Source: Candidatus Thorarchaeota archaeon
Lineage (GTDB): Archaea; Asgardarchaeota; Thorarchaeia; Thorarchaeales; Thorarchaeaceae
Assembly (NCBI GenBank): GCA_008080745.1
Contig: SHMX01000009.1
Location: 1-64,000, forward strand
Reading direction: 5' to 3'
Length of the DNA stretch: 64,000 nt
The notes beneath the pieces are model-generated. The model did no database searches. It saw nothing but the letters and a program-made list of their open reading frames with translations, and was not told the DNA's origin. Position numbers and translations under genes: made by a program. Of this stretch, positions 1 through 9,288 are shown one piece after another. How positions within the stretch are numbered: position 1 is the first letter of the stretch; each line of letters opens with the position of its first letter.

Positions 1-2
1 TT

Positions 3-674
3 CAAGATGCGGCTAAGATATTCTTCGAAGGAATCTTGCCTGCTGAAGCTAAGACCTTCAAGGATGGACTGGAACTCATCACCTATGCAAAGGAACAGGC
101 TCAGGGTCTTATCGATGCTGGCGTATCCACTCAGATAATCTCTGAACTGGTTCTGAAACAGGCTGCTGGCCATATACAGTTTGATGCAATTATAGAGGTA
201 GTAGCTCCCGGATATGGTACTATCATCTACACTCATGGTCCTAATGGTATAACTCGGTGGAACTCACAAGGTAAAATGATTCGAAACACCGATGCAACTG
301 GTATCATTCCTATGGATCAACAAGCATGGTCAAATGGAGCCCCTCAGGGGTTGACGCGTGTCAATGTGTATGATGTACAACCTGATGGTACGTTTCTTGC
401 ATCTCATCATATCCTTGACTCTGCACTAGGGTCTGCAATTCTATCGTCTGTTAGTTCATCCGACCTAAAGGTAAATCTCAATGATTATTGTAGAAGGAAC
501 TCTATTGGGGGCGCAGAAAAAGAAAGACTCGTTAGTATCCGAGAACTAATAGATGCTACATTCGTAGAAGGCTCTTCAAAATTCTGCTATGATATCCTAG
601 TTGCCGCAGTTCTCAACTCACCAGTGGAACACCACCATCTCGGACCAACCCAGTGTTCAGGGGACATCAAGTGA
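3..674 (+). CDS. 3' part of an unrecognised gene (cut by window edge)
   Basis: The reading frame is open from the first complete codon to the TGA at 672-674, so the true start lies outside the window. A TTG at 36 could be read as a start but nothing supports it over the continuing frame. The visible ~224 residues show no transmembrane segment and no motif I recognise. A histidine run sits near the C-terminus. Its reading direction matches the next two plus-strand genes. I assign no function. Confidence 0.6.
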   Translation, partial: QDAAKIFFEGILPAEAKTFKDGLELITYAKEQAQGLIDAGVSTQIISELVLKQAAGHIQFDAIIEVVAPGYGTIIYTHGPNGITRWNSQGKMIRNTDATGIIPMDQQAWSNGAPQGLTRVNVYDVQPDGTFLASHHILDSALGSAILSSVSSSDLKVNLNDYCRRNSIGGAEKERLVSIRELIDATFVEGSSKFCYDILVAAVLNSPVEHHHLGPTQCSGDIK

Positions 675-744
675 AACGGACCTATTAGTTCAGCAATCAT
701 AATTTATAGAGGTGGTCTGCTAATCATTGTAACGTGGTGGAGTA

Positions 745-1540
745 ATGTCAAAGAAACCGAAATACTGGGACTCGTGGAAAGGTCGTATTCTTCGTGCTAT
801 TATTCTTGACAAGTTAGAAACATGGACTGAAGTAAGAGAGAGGGCAGGACTGGAACAACGGCAGATGTTTAAAGTTGTCCGCGAATTGCAGCGATTGGGC
901 ATACTAGAATACTTGGATGACAAAAGATTTCGAATGTAGATGCAGCTATTCAGAGTGCATATGAGAGCACTCAAGAAGAAGTCCCCGTTAAAGAGGTCCC
1001 AAGAACAACTCAAGAGCATGTCAAATGGATTGCATCATGGATTGAACATGAGAAGATTGATGCATCTCTTGAGAAGAATCACTTCTTTCTAAGTGGGAAG
1101 GAATTGACAGAAATCACAAGTAAACTAATGGATAAGGCAAAACACACTCTCTATGTAGCTAATCCATTTGTGGAGGGTGCAACCCTAGGCAAATGTCTTC
1201 GAAACGCTGCTAAGCGAGGAGTCAAGGTACTTCTAATCTCAAGACGTCCTGTTGATGATCCGAAGAAATGGGAGTTTCACAAAACACTTACAGCTGAGAA
1301 AGTATTGATGTACTATTCAGGCGGTTATGGCGGTGCTGGTGGTATCCATTCTAAACTCGTCATTATTGATGAAGAAGTAGCTATTATCTCGTCCATGAAC
1401 TTTACTGCAAATTCTGAGGCTTTAACTTGGAAACTGGCATTGTCACAGTGGATAAAGATGTGGTAGTAACGGCTCTTCAATCAATTCTTGACATTATAGA
1501 TGAGAATGAAACCACACTTGCCCAAGATGTTCATCGATAA
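745..1540 (+). pseudogene. HTH-phospholipase D-like protein, broken by two frameshifts
   Basis: Three consecutive frames together give one protein. Positions 745-939 encode a ~64-residue winged-helix segment. From about 921 the frame at 939-1433 continues into a phospholipase D-like domain with the HKD-type signature (IHSKLVIID, followed by SSMNFT). From about 1425 a further frame shift gives a sensible C-terminus ending at the TAA at 1538-1540. The second break fits loss of one G (TGGGAAACT read as TGGAAACT). Such HTH-PLD proteins bind DNA and carry one half of a dimeric phosphodiesterase site (family knowledge). Either the gene has decayed or the assembly holds two indels. Confidence 0.6.
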
Positions 1541-1643
1541 TGTGCAATACTGTTATAATCCCTCGATAGCAATTTTCCATCCAAGCTAGCTAGACTACAA
1601 AAAAGCGGCAAATTTCATCCAAAAATCAGCGTTCGTAACCGAC

Positions 1644-1652
1644 ACTATATAT
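1644..1652 (+). promoter_or_regulatory. TATA-like box upstream of the OB-fold gene
   Basis: The stretch ACTATATAT lies about 33-41 nt upstream of the ATG at 1685, in a non-coding gap, and fits an archaeal TATA box. Confidence 0.4.
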
Positions 1653-1684
1653 TGTGACTTTTCGAGTTTCTTCGCGATGCCCGA

Positions 1685-2161
1685 ATGCCGTTTGGACGAC
1701 AGCGATACACAGCCTTTCGAGTCACAGTGGCTGACCTGAAGAGAGGAATCTACAACAAGGACCACATCGGCCACCTAGTCACTTCACCGGAGGGATTGAT
1801 TCTAAGAAGGGTGATGGTGGCTGGCCTAGTCATAGATAGATTTGCCACCGATAACAGGTCTTACGCCTACATCATGGTGGACGATACCACAGGCTACATT
1901 CGACTGCGGGGGTGAGGCAGGGAGGCTGTGATGCTGTCTGAGGTTCCGGTGAACGTATTCGTGCTGGCAATGGGACGAGTGCGTCGGCGGGAGGAAGAGA
2001 TATACCTGCATCCAGACTTTGTGAGGGTGTTTGATGATCCGGAGTTGTTCATGCTGCATTTGCTTATGCGTGAGAGGAGTATCAAACTCAATCTTAGGGA
2101 AAACGAATCAAGAGAGTCTAGAATAGGAATGAGACAGGACGTTTCTCTCTCAATACAATGA
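1685..2161 (+). pseudogene. RPA-associated OB-fold protein interrupted by an in-frame TGA
   Basis: The frame from ATG 1685 reads an OB-fold resembling archaeal RPA-associated proteins: RRVMVAGLVIDRF, then DDTTGYIRLRG, then VFVLAMGRVRRREEEIYLHP. It is interrupted by one TGA at 1913-1915 and resumes in the same frame to 2161. Homologous OB folds usually have a tryptophan just after the strand that reads IRLRG, so TGG to TGA is the simplest explanation. Both halves are needed for the fold. The family binds single-stranded DNA with replication protein A. TGA is a normal stop elsewhere in this window, so this is probably a nonsense-mutated gene. A repeat copy follows at 2295. Confidence 0.55.
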
Positions 2162-2294
2162 AGAAATGGTTCGAATCTCTGGATAGTTTTTAATGATGAT
2201 TTTATCCAAATTATTCTCTTCTCACTCTTAACAGGTCATATAGTATCAAATTGTAGAATCTCAACTGAGATCGTTCTTGATGCATCTGTGTGAT

Positions 2295-2459
2295 TACGCA
2301 TTTTTGCAAATTATGATAAATTTGCGATATGCAGATTCTCATGGAATCTGCAACACAGACGAGCGGGGGAAGGACAAAAGTTACTTACCTCTTCGTCCAC
2401 TGTTGAGCACCCTATTTTCATTTTGCATTGATTATTTGGTTGAGTGGATACTAGGTTTC
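2295..2459 (+). repeat. Cassette repeat, copy A
   Basis: This copy begins at TACGCATTTTT and lacks the 16S-like leader. It contains two small hairpins (TTTGCAAATT with its partner, then GCAGATTC with GAATCTGC). Next comes the conserved hairpin GACGAGCGGGGG ... CCTCTTCGTC. GTTGAGC follows at 2402, then a T-rich stretch, then GTTGAGT at 2439. It lies downstream of the plus-strand OB-fold gene. Confidence 0.9.
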
Positions 2460-2496
2460 AGATATCCAATCAATAGTGCTAACCCGGCAAAATGGA

Positions 2497-4539
2497 TCAA
2501 TTCTGTTTTTCTTCCTTCATCTCATCCAGAACCTGTTGAGTTTCTGCTAGTTCCCGCAACCTCTCATACTTCTCTCTACGAAGATGTCTGATTGTTACAA
2601 GTACAATCACAGTCGCAACTGAAAGTGATGTCAAGGTTATCGGGAAACTATGATATTGTATGACTTCAAGGAGTGGAACCTGGGGGTCTAAGGGGTTCCA
2701 TCCGTTATAGACCTCCCATCTATCAGAAATATCGTCTCCATCTGTGTCCCAGAGATTGGGGTCTGTTCCGTGAAGGTACTCGTCAAGATTCATTAGTCCA
2801 TCCTCGTCCAAGTCAAAGAATGCATCATCAATTAAGGGATTCAGACCATTAGTGATCTCCCAGTGGTCCGCCATTTGATCACCGTCTGAGTCAGAACTAG
2901 TCGGGTCTGTATTGTATATATTATACTCTTCTGCATCACTTAGAAGGTCTCCATCTGTATCATTGTCGAAACGGTCAGTTCCAATCTCGTTCTCTAGATA
3001 GTCTGGTAATGTATCCCCATCTGAGTCTCCGCAGTCTCCCAACTTGAAGAGAAACCCATTGTCAAATCCGCTGGTTTGGGAGAAGTTCTTGGAGTTAATC
3101 ACTGGAAAGTCCTCCGAAATGGTTTCCCCTACTCCAATGATACATCCATCCTCCGATAGATGTATTGCTCTTGGAGTATCTCCCTTTGACCCCCCTACAA
3201 GTACAGAGTATTGCAACGTGTTGCTGAACTTCACTACAAAACAGTCATCTAATCCTGAGTACATTGAGATATACTGTCCATATATCCGAAAATCTGTTGA
3301 TCTAGTAAATCCCCCGAGATATATTTGGCCTTTAGTATCTACACACACCTCCGATGCTTCATCCATGTTCATCCCTCCTATTAGAGTTGACCATATCAAA
3401 TTATTTTGACTACTATCGAGTCGTAAGATGAACGCATCATTCGTTCCATTCAGAGTTCCATCATACGGGTTGTCTGTCAGAGGGAAATCTTCTGAATAGG
3501 TAGTTCCACAGATGATGATCTCCTCACCTGTGGGAACGATGTTTCTTGGAAAGTCGTCATCACTTCCCCCAATTCTTAGAACGTCTGCGACATCAAATGA
3601 TCTATCCAGAGATACGATGAGGCAGTCAAATTGACCCAGTGACCCCTTAGTTTCAAAGGTCTGTAGTGGATATACTACTTCTGTTGAGTCTGTGTATCCG
3701 TATAATCTGAATATCGCCTGTGTATCGATACAGCAATCTGTACACCTATCCTCTCCATCACCTCCAATCATTCTGGAGACAACTATCGTGTCGGAGGTCA
3801 AATTCCTGATTGTGAAAAACATATCCGATACACCTCCTTTGAATCCTCCTTGGGTGCAGTTGTAGACGGGAAAATCATAACTAAAGGTAGTACCCACTAT
3901 GTATATTTCCCCTTCTTGTAACAGCCCGATTTTTGATGGAAATTCATACGAGTCTCCTCCTATCAGTGATGAATACACAATCGTTCCATTAGCGTCTACC
4001 ACTGTGATGAAGCAGTCTGAATTTTCAATCGAAGGAATTCTATTATATGTCGAGTTTACAATTGGATAATCAGTTGAATATGTGTATCCTGTAACGATGA
4101 TATTCCCGTTTGCATCAAGTGCAATGCTTGTGGGAAAATCGTCTCCGGTCCCTCCAAACCTACTCAAAGCTACGATACTGTCTTCTTCCATATCACCTTG
4201 TATGATTACACAATCATAGTCACTATTATTGCTGATTTTTTTCGCTCCTAGGAAGTCATCAGAATTGGTCCGGCACAATGCATAAATCTCCCCATTTGTA
4301 TCTTCGACGATATCTACAATTCGATCTCGGTAGTCTCCCCCAATGATAGTTGAGTAGTAAAATGGATTAGTTGGTATATTTGATTGAGATTTACAGGTAA
4401 ATATCCCTTCTAACTCTCGATCTTGCCTCTCTATTAGCGAAATGGAAACGTATACCTCTGATACCCCGATACTAACAAATAGAAAAAAAAGAAGAATGAA
4501 ATGAAACTTCTTGAATGTCATATGATATTTCTCAAACAT
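2497..4539 (-). CDS. Secreted beta-propeller protein with Ca-binding-type repeats and C-terminal membrane anchor
   Basis: The 680-residue protein starts with a hydrophobic signal or anchor segment (residues ~12-28). Residues ~60-480 hold repeated propeller units of the SBBP type, with motifs such as GGDGDD, IALDANGNIIVTGY and STDYP recurring about every 60 residues. Residues ~500-620 contain aspartate-rich, thrombospondin type 3-like units (DSDGDTLPDY, DTDGDLLSDAEEY, DLDEDGLMNLDEY, DTDGDDISDRWE) that should bind calcium. One transmembrane helix (~635-655) and a charged tail follow. It is probably an extracellular binding or adhesion protein on the archaeal surface. The next gene on the same strand encodes another secreted protein 41 bp upstream, so the two may be co-transcribed. 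Confidence 0.8.
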   Translation of the reverse strand: MFEKYHMTFKKFHFILLFFLFVSIGVSEVYVSISLIERQDRELEGIFTCKSQSNIPTNPFYYSTIIGGDYRDRIVDIVEDTNGEIYALCRTNSDDFLGAKKISNNSDYDCVIIQGDMEEDSIVALSRFGGTGDDFPTSIALDANGNIIVTGYTYSTDYPIVNSTYNRIPSIENSDCFITVVDANGTIVYSSLIGGDSYEFPSKIGLLQEGEIYIVGTTFSYDFPVYNCTQGGFKGGVSDMFFTIRNLTSDTIVVSRMIGGDGEDRCTDCCIDTQAIFRLYGYTDSTEVVYPLQTFETKGSLGQFDCLIVSLDRSFDVADVLRIGGSDDDFPRNIVPTGEEIIICGTTYSEDFPLTDNPYDGTLNGTNDAFILRLDSSQNNLIWSTLIGGMNMDEASEVCVDTKGQIYLGGFTRSTDFRIYGQYISMYSGLDDCFVVKFSNTLQYSVLVGGSKGDTPRAIHLSEDGCIIGVGETISEDFPVINSKNFSQTSGFDNGFLFKLGDCGDSDGDTLPDYLENEIGTDRFDNDTDGDLLSDAEEYNIYNTDPTSSDSDGDQMADHWEITNGLNPLIDDAFFDLDEDGLMNLDEYLHGTDPNLWDTDGDDISDRWEVYNGWNPLDPQVPLLEVIQYHSFPITLTSLSVATVIVLVTIRHLRREKYERLRELAETQQVLDEMKEEKQN

Positions 4540-4580
4540 TTCCGAAACCTCATTTCATATCTGCTTTATCATGGCTAACT

Positions 4581-6035
4581 TTACAATGTCACTCCTTGAT
4601 TGCCTAAAATGACTGTTATATCTCCAATGTCTGGTTCTTGTGTGTCTGCACAAGCAAACGCTTGAGATACGGTGTCACCATCATCGAGGGCGTCCCAGAA
4701 TGCTTCTGTAAACGATACTCCATCTGCTTGATCAACCGCATCATCAAATGTAACTACTGCATTTTGGTATATAGTAAGGTCCCCAAAGGTTGTCTGTTTT
4801 GAGTGCCAAAGCATTTGATATGGAATACAATCCTCTTCATTTCCTAGTGATGACCACCCTGAGTAACAGTGGAGAAGATACACAAGATATCGATTTGGAA
4901 CGTTTGATGTGATATCTGACGCGTACACATAGGAGATTGGTTGTCCATCATCTATTTGAATACGATTGCATGTGCCAGTATATCCACCATGTCCGACTGA
5001 GAAGAAAACATAGCTTGACGATCTTGTTAGCCACTGACTTTTGGAAGGCTGATTAATATAGACTGCACTATTCAAATTTGAATCCAAAATGTCGTAAACA
5101 TATTCCATAATGTCATATGCCGGATCTCCTGATTCATCTCCACTATAATCTGTATTTACGCTACTTCCTTCGTACTGAATGAGATATCTTCCATCTTTGA
5201 GAAAATCACCTGTCATGGCTGAGATTCCGATCCGACCAAGTTCATTCTCAATAACCCATGTCAGTTTGGCCTCGCTAGGATTTTCAAATTGTGTTATCCA
5301 CTCAAGACTCGTTTTACAGGTTGCGGTATAGCTTGCTGGAAACAATCCAAGATTCACGGCTTTTTGTATTGCTTCACTGGATGTCACACGGCAGGATGGA
5401 TCTGCAAAGTTTTCTGTCCACTTGATAGTGAATGCTGAAACCTCTCCACTGAATGGATTCACTTTTATCCGAATATAATCATCACGACACGGAAATCCTG
5501 ATTCACATCTCTCGATCTCTACGAACCAACCATCACTCCTCTCTCTTGCTGTTGCTCCATCAATTCCACCTAGATGGTTATATTGAGTAGAGAGAAATCT
5601 GAATGCACTGCTTCGTGCTTCCTCCTCCTCTACTAGCCAACAATATGACTCTGAATTTGATACAAGCTTCGACGTATCAATGAATGAAATTAGATTATGT
5701 GAATCACATTCAATTTGGATTTTTCTCATCTGAGCTCCTCTATCCCAGATGATCGTCCAGACCTTTTTGTATGTGGTAGGATCGAAATCTTTCGCAATTC
5801 GTCTTAGAGTCCACTGGTTATCAATTCTCGCAACATAATATGCTTTCTCTATTGCTTCGACGCACTCTTGATCTAGGCCTTCAATTTGCTGCTGAAGTTT
5901 GTTGAGCATATTCCTCTCTAGTGTTGTATTCAGTATTACTTGATTAGGTTGGAAGAATCCAATCCCTACTCCTAGTACAGGCGTACAGATAATCACAACT
6001 ATCAGAATAAAAGTTCCATTCCTATGAAACTCCAT
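4581..6035 (-). CDS. Secreted PepSY-domain protein with clan CD (caspase/gingipain-like) peptidase domain
   Basis: The 484-residue protein has an N-terminal hydrophobic segment (~8-28). The middle region (residues ~140-270) has PepSY-like features: a conserved Gly-Trp-Phe-Val-Glu strand, then VNPFSGEV. The C-terminal domain carries VGHGG (His349) followed by LLHCYSG (Cys390). This His-Gly then Cys-x-Gly dyad is typical of clan CD cysteine peptidases such as gingipain, caspase and C25. PepSY domains often act as intramolecular inhibitors (family knowledge), so an autoinhibited extracellular protease is plausible. No second membrane helix is seen, so the protein could be released or anchored by its N-terminus. 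A TATA-rich promoter lies just upstream, and the propeller gene follows on the same strand. Confidence 0.7.
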   Translation of the reverse strand: MEFHRNGTFILIVVIICTPVLGVGIGFFQPNQVILNTTLERNMLNKLQQQIEGLDQECVEAIEKAYYVARIDNQWTLRRIAKDFDPTTYKKVWTIIWDRGAQMRKIQIECDSHNLISFIDTSKLVSNSESYCWLVEEEEARSSAFRFLSTQYNHLGGIDGATARERSDGWFVEIERCESGFPCRDDYIRIKVNPFSGEVSAFTIKWTENFADPSCRVTSSEAIQKAVNLGLFPASYTATCKTSLEWITQFENPSEAKLTWVIENELGRIGISAMTGDFLKDGRYLIQYEGSSVNTDYSGDESGDPAYDIMEYVYDILDSNLNSAVYINQPSKSQWLTRSSSYVFFSVGHGGYTGTCNRIQIDDGQPISYVYASDITSNVPNRYLVYLLHCYSGWSSLGNEEDCIPYQMLWHSKQTTFGDLTIYQNAVVTFDDAVDQADGVSFTEAFWDALDDGDTVSQAFACADTQEPDIGDITVILGNQGVTL

Positions 6036-6420
6036 ATTATCCTTCCTCCGAAATTATGTTTTACCCCTTTACAAATTAATATATATATATCTATATATCT
6101 TTCATAATCTCCGTCATTTAAAACAGTTTGCTCGTTGTGATTGATGTAAGGGGGTTGAACCAATTTATTTCAGTAGTGGCTAAGCCTGTTGTCCTTGGTT
6201 TCAGTCATACTATCTATGGATTTGAAACATGAATTAATAAAATCAGTCTATGAAATGGCCATTGTCTTTAGTCCGACTGGATCTAGGTCTAGAACTCTAG
6301 GGAATTCTATATGTTATTGAATTATGACTATACTGAAAAAACAAAATGAAATAACCCAAAGACTGATTTAGATAATCTAGATTGTAGTACTTGAAATTAG
6401 TTTGAATTGTAACTAGAGAA
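6036..6420. other. AT-rich divergent intergenic region
   Basis: These 385 bases separate the minus-strand protease gene from the plus-strand gene at 6421. An alternating AT stretch at 6078-6102 is the likely TATA region for the minus-strand gene. The rest is AT-rich, and I see no gene, repeat copy or strong hairpin in it. Confidence 0.5.
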
Positions 6421-7188
6421 TTGATTGTGATGATGACAATTGCACCAAGGATGGTAGGAGATTATCCATTCAACACTGACGATGCCACTGCCTTAGTTTC
6501 ACTGCTGGATGGGAAAATTGGGGAGAATTTGAAACGGATGATGTTGGATTTCTATCCTGAAACTATTTCCCAATTATTTTCAGATCCTGAAAAATCCCGT
6601 TTGGAAGCTCTTGCAGGATATGCAAATCTTCAGAGAGCACTTCGACAGATTCAATTAGATGAATCAATTTTCTCAACTGTCCAAAACAAATATGGTTCTG
6701 TTATCTATGCGAATTTATCTTTTTCCTTGAAATCATTAGAAACTCTGATAACCCCTCTCCTGATGTCTGTTACTCAGCCCACCTCGATCGAATATGAGCT
6801 TTCTGATGAGCAATTAGATGAATTAACGGAGCAGTTGAGGTCATTTGTACTCAATTCTCAAGACTTTCCCGATGCTACTCGATTGAAGGAAACAGGAAAC
6901 CAGGACCTATTGTCCGAACTGGTAATGGCGTTCAATATTGGATTATTCATTGTCCTCGTCTTTCTGGTGATCAATTTAGCCAAATCCAAACATGAATTAT
7001 CTGACGTGCAGATATCCGAAATTGAAACTCTCCTTCGTGATTGGTCTCAAGAAGTCCTAGCTCAACTCACTCTCTTCGGACCTGTGAAACCTCAAGATGT
7101 ACACACTATTAGCTTGGTTGGAATTGATGCTGATGAAGAGGATGTAGAGCTTGCTGATTCATTCTCTGGATATGTAGATGAGGAGTAG
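6421..7188 (+). CDS. Membrane-anchored protein upstream of mazF, possible antitoxin
   Basis: The 255-residue protein is mainly helical, with one clear transmembrane helix at about 168-188 (MAFNIGLFIVLVFLVINLAK). An ~165-residue part precedes it and an acidic tail follows. I recognise no family. The stop overlaps the start of the mazF-like gene by 11 bp, so the two are translationally coupled, as in toxin-antitoxin operons. By position it is the candidate antitoxin. However, MazF antitoxins are normally small soluble DNA-binding proteins, so it could be an unrelated first gene. The second codon region has several ATGs and the exact start is uncertain. Confidence 0.6.
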   Translation: MIVMMTIAPRMVGDYPFNTDDATALVSLLDGKIGENLKRMMLDFYPETISQLFSDPEKSRLEALAGYANLQRALRQIQLDESIFSTVQNKYGSVIYANLSFSLKSLETLITPLLMSVTQPTSIEYELSDEQLDELTEQLRSFVLNSQDFPDATRLKETGNQDLLSELVMAFNIGLFIVLVFLVINLAKSKHELSDVQISEIETLLRDWSQEVLAQLTLFGPVKPQDVHTISLVGIDADEEDVELADSFSGYVDEE

Positions 7189-7555
7189 ATTGATAGTGTC
7201 CTCTCCATCATCTTTCAATGTTGGAGATATTGTATTTGTAGATTTAGAACCTGTAAAGGGGCATGAACAGGGCAGAAATCGTCCTTGTGTAGTTGTTGCA
7301 ATTCCCACCAAGCAATCCTCTGGCCGAGGGCATTTTAATCTCCTTATAGTGGTCCCTCTAACATCACGTGAGCGGAGATGGTGGACTGTGGTCAAAATCC
7401 CTAATCAATCTGGACTTATTTCAGTATCTTATGCACTCTGTCATCAGATTCGGTCTATTTCCACAAAACGTGTTTTGAATACCACAGGTGCGATTCGGAA
7501 TAAAGATCTTATGAAGATTCGAATTGTCTTGGGTGGTGTACTCTCGATTCCCTAA
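7178..7555 (+). CDS. mazF: MazF/PemK-family endoribonuclease toxin
   Basis: The 125-residue protein has the MazF hallmark near its start: GDIVFVDLEPVKGHEQ, then RPCVVV. A conserved central strand (VVPLTS) and a C-terminal helix (IRIVLGGVL) follow. Its length matches the family's 110-130 residues. MazF toxins are mRNA and rRNA endoribonucleases that cut at short motifs and stall translation. The start overlaps the preceding gene by 11 bp. The stop codon abuts the ATCACCTCCT end of repeat copy B. The family call is firm. The cleavage motif cannot be read from sequence. Confidence 0.88.
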   Translation: MRSRLIVSSPSSFNVGDIVFVDLEPVKGHEQGRNRPCVVVAIPTKQSSGRGHFNLLIVVPLTSRERRWWTVVKIPNQSGLISVSYALCHQIRSISTKRVLNTTGAIRNKDLMKIRIVLGGVLSIP

Positions 7556-7680
7556 ATCACCTCCTACGCATTTCATGCAAATTTCCAAGAAATTTGCGAT
7601 AACATACAGACGAGCGGGGGTCGGACAAACAGTTACTTGCCTCTTCGTCCACTGTTGAGCACCCTTTCATTTTCTTTATT
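7556..7680 (+). repeat. Cassette repeat, copy B
   Basis: The copy starts directly after the mazF stop with ATCACCTCCT, the last 10 nt of a 16S rRNA 3' end. Next is a hairpin (GCAAATTT / AAATTTGC), then GACGAGCGGGGG ... CCTCTTCGTC, then GTTGAGC at about 7654. The downstream GTTGAGT half is not recognisable here. Confidence 0.9.
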
Positions 7681-7787
7681 CTTGTCAGGATGAGTGAAGG
7701 TCAAAATTTTATCAATTCTGATTCTATCTCCCTAAAACTTTTTTAATAACTCTCATCATTATTGTTATACATTCTGGTGGGATTTGA

Positions 7788-9158
7788 TTGCAAATAGAAG
7801 TATACTTTGCTCAACTACGTAAGAGAGTGGACTGGATAGGACCCAAGTGCCTTATTGCAATGATCGGTCTATCCTTGGTACTGCTAATTGCTACCGTTGA
7901 AACGTCTCTCATTGAGGAGCCATTTGATTTCTCCACAACCCTTTCAAGCATCGGTGTTGTAGCATCTGTCTTCACCTTCGGAATCCCCTTTTCAATTGGA
8001 GCTGTGGTGATGTGGACTACACCAAAAGCTCACCAATCCATGTTGCGCACAGAACCAACCTCCTCATACATAAGAAGAACCTATCTCTCTCGGTTGATTC
8101 TCTCAACAGGACTGTCTTTCTCTGTTCTCTTCATCGGTGCCCTCGTCGGATTTGTGATCTATGGTGGAGATTTCACCTATTTCCCCTCGGTTCTTGTAGC
8201 CTCTCTTCTGGTTGGCATGATGCTTACTCTCTTGGTCTTTTCCCTTGCTCTATACTTGGACTCGCCAAAGTACACTCTTGTGATATCCACCTTGTTGTTC
8301 CTGTTTCTATCCTTTGAATTTGGTTGGTCTCCTCGGTCTGCAGATGACATATTCTCTCTCTGTACTCCGTATCATCTTTTCAGATATCTTGCTGTAATCC
8401 TGTCTGGATACCAATTTCCTCATGAGCAGGCAATGGAGCACTACATGGGAGTATATGCTGACTTCACCGTTCTACTAGGTCCTCTTCTGCTGTGGAGCAT
8501 AGCATCTGTGTTCTCAATCCTCGGATCATTATATCTGTTGAAGGGGAATATGATGCAATGGAGGAAGGAGTCATCTACGTGGGATGATGGAGCCCTTGGT
8601 TCAATGGAATCTCAACCTTCAGGTATGGTCGTTCATACTCATAAAAGAATCAAGATCATGGCAATGTTGATCGTGATACTCTTTTCGGCAGCTACCATAT
8701 TCAATACAGTCCTAATTCCTGCTGGTAGACAGATTCCAGAGGAGTTCTATCTCTATCAGAGTCCGGAAACGGGGGAACCAATCACTCTTGGCTCATGGAT
8801 GTACGATTCAGTCTACATCTCAGACACCCTTCTCTCACAGACAGATGGTTTCACATTGATGGTCACTATTCTGGAATGGGGTGGATATAGTGGGGATGAT
8901 GGCCTCCAAGTCAAGTATGATATGGTTTCTCTCTCAGTATCACAATTCGAAGCGATGAACGAAACTGAACGTGAAGATGCTATTTATCCCACTTCTCGAG
9001 GTCTAACTCCCGATAGACCCGCAACAGGTCCTGGCGTGCAACATTCGATAGATGATGCTGGCACCTATCTATGGGCTTTTCGATTTACGGATACATCTAA
9101 CGAAACTGCTGCCTATACCATAGTAGTGTTCATTGAAATATACTTCAATCCTGTCTAA
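7788..9158 (+). CDS. Multi-spanning membrane protein, ABC-2 permease-like
   Basis: The 456-residue protein starts at TTG. It has about seven hydrophobic segments: six in residues ~20-260 and one at ~285-305. A ~150-residue domain predicted to be extracellular follows, ending in a beta-rich tail. The layout resembles ABC-2 type permeases, but no ATPase gene is adjacent and I see no diagnostic motif, so the transport role is only an inference. It lies between repeat copies B and C and is not a toxin-antitoxin gene. Confidence 0.6.
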   Translation: MQIEVYFAQLRKRVDWIGPKCLIAMIGLSLVLLIATVETSLIEEPFDFSTTLSSIGVVASVFTFGIPFSIGAVVMWTTPKAHQSMLRTEPTSSYIRRTYLSRLILSTGLSFSVLFIGALVGFVIYGGDFTYFPSVLVASLLVGMMLTLLVFSLALYLDSPKYTLVISTLLFLFLSFEFGWSPRSADDIFSLCTPYHLFRYLAVILSGYQFPHEQAMEHYMGVYADFTVLLGPLLLWSIASVFSILGSLYLLKGNMMQWRKESSTWDDGALGSMESQPSGMVVHTHKRIKIMAMLIVILFSAATIFNTVLIPAGRQIPEEFYLYQSPETGEPITLGSWMYDSVYISDTLLSQTDGFTLMVTILEWGGYSGDDGLQVKYDMVSLSVSQFEAMNETEREDAIYPTSRGLTPDRPATGPGVQHSIDDAGTYLWAFRFTDTSNETAAYTIVVFIEIYFNPV

Positions 9159-9288
9159 TCATCTGAATTAGTAATCGATAAATGCAGGAGTTTTCCCGTT
9201 ACTAATAATATTTATTAGATAGATAATAATATTCTGTTAGTGTGGTTGGAATTGAAATGTTTCGTAGATACGAGATGTTATTCTTATC

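Noticed and set aside
1913-1915. UGA recoded as tryptophan genome-wide
   Set aside because: TGA ends several ordinary genes in this window and Trp is encoded by TGG elsewhere.
2166-2185. tRNA T-arm-like GGTTCGAATC
   Set aside because: No matching acceptor or anticodon stems around it.
2277-2591. Open frames across repeat copies A, C, D and E encode related peptides (TDERGKDK..., VEW...)
   Set aside because: The peptides are simply translations of the repeat. The frame register shifts between copies, starts and stops vary, and no ribosome binding sites are present. The repeated unit is DNA or RNA, not protein.
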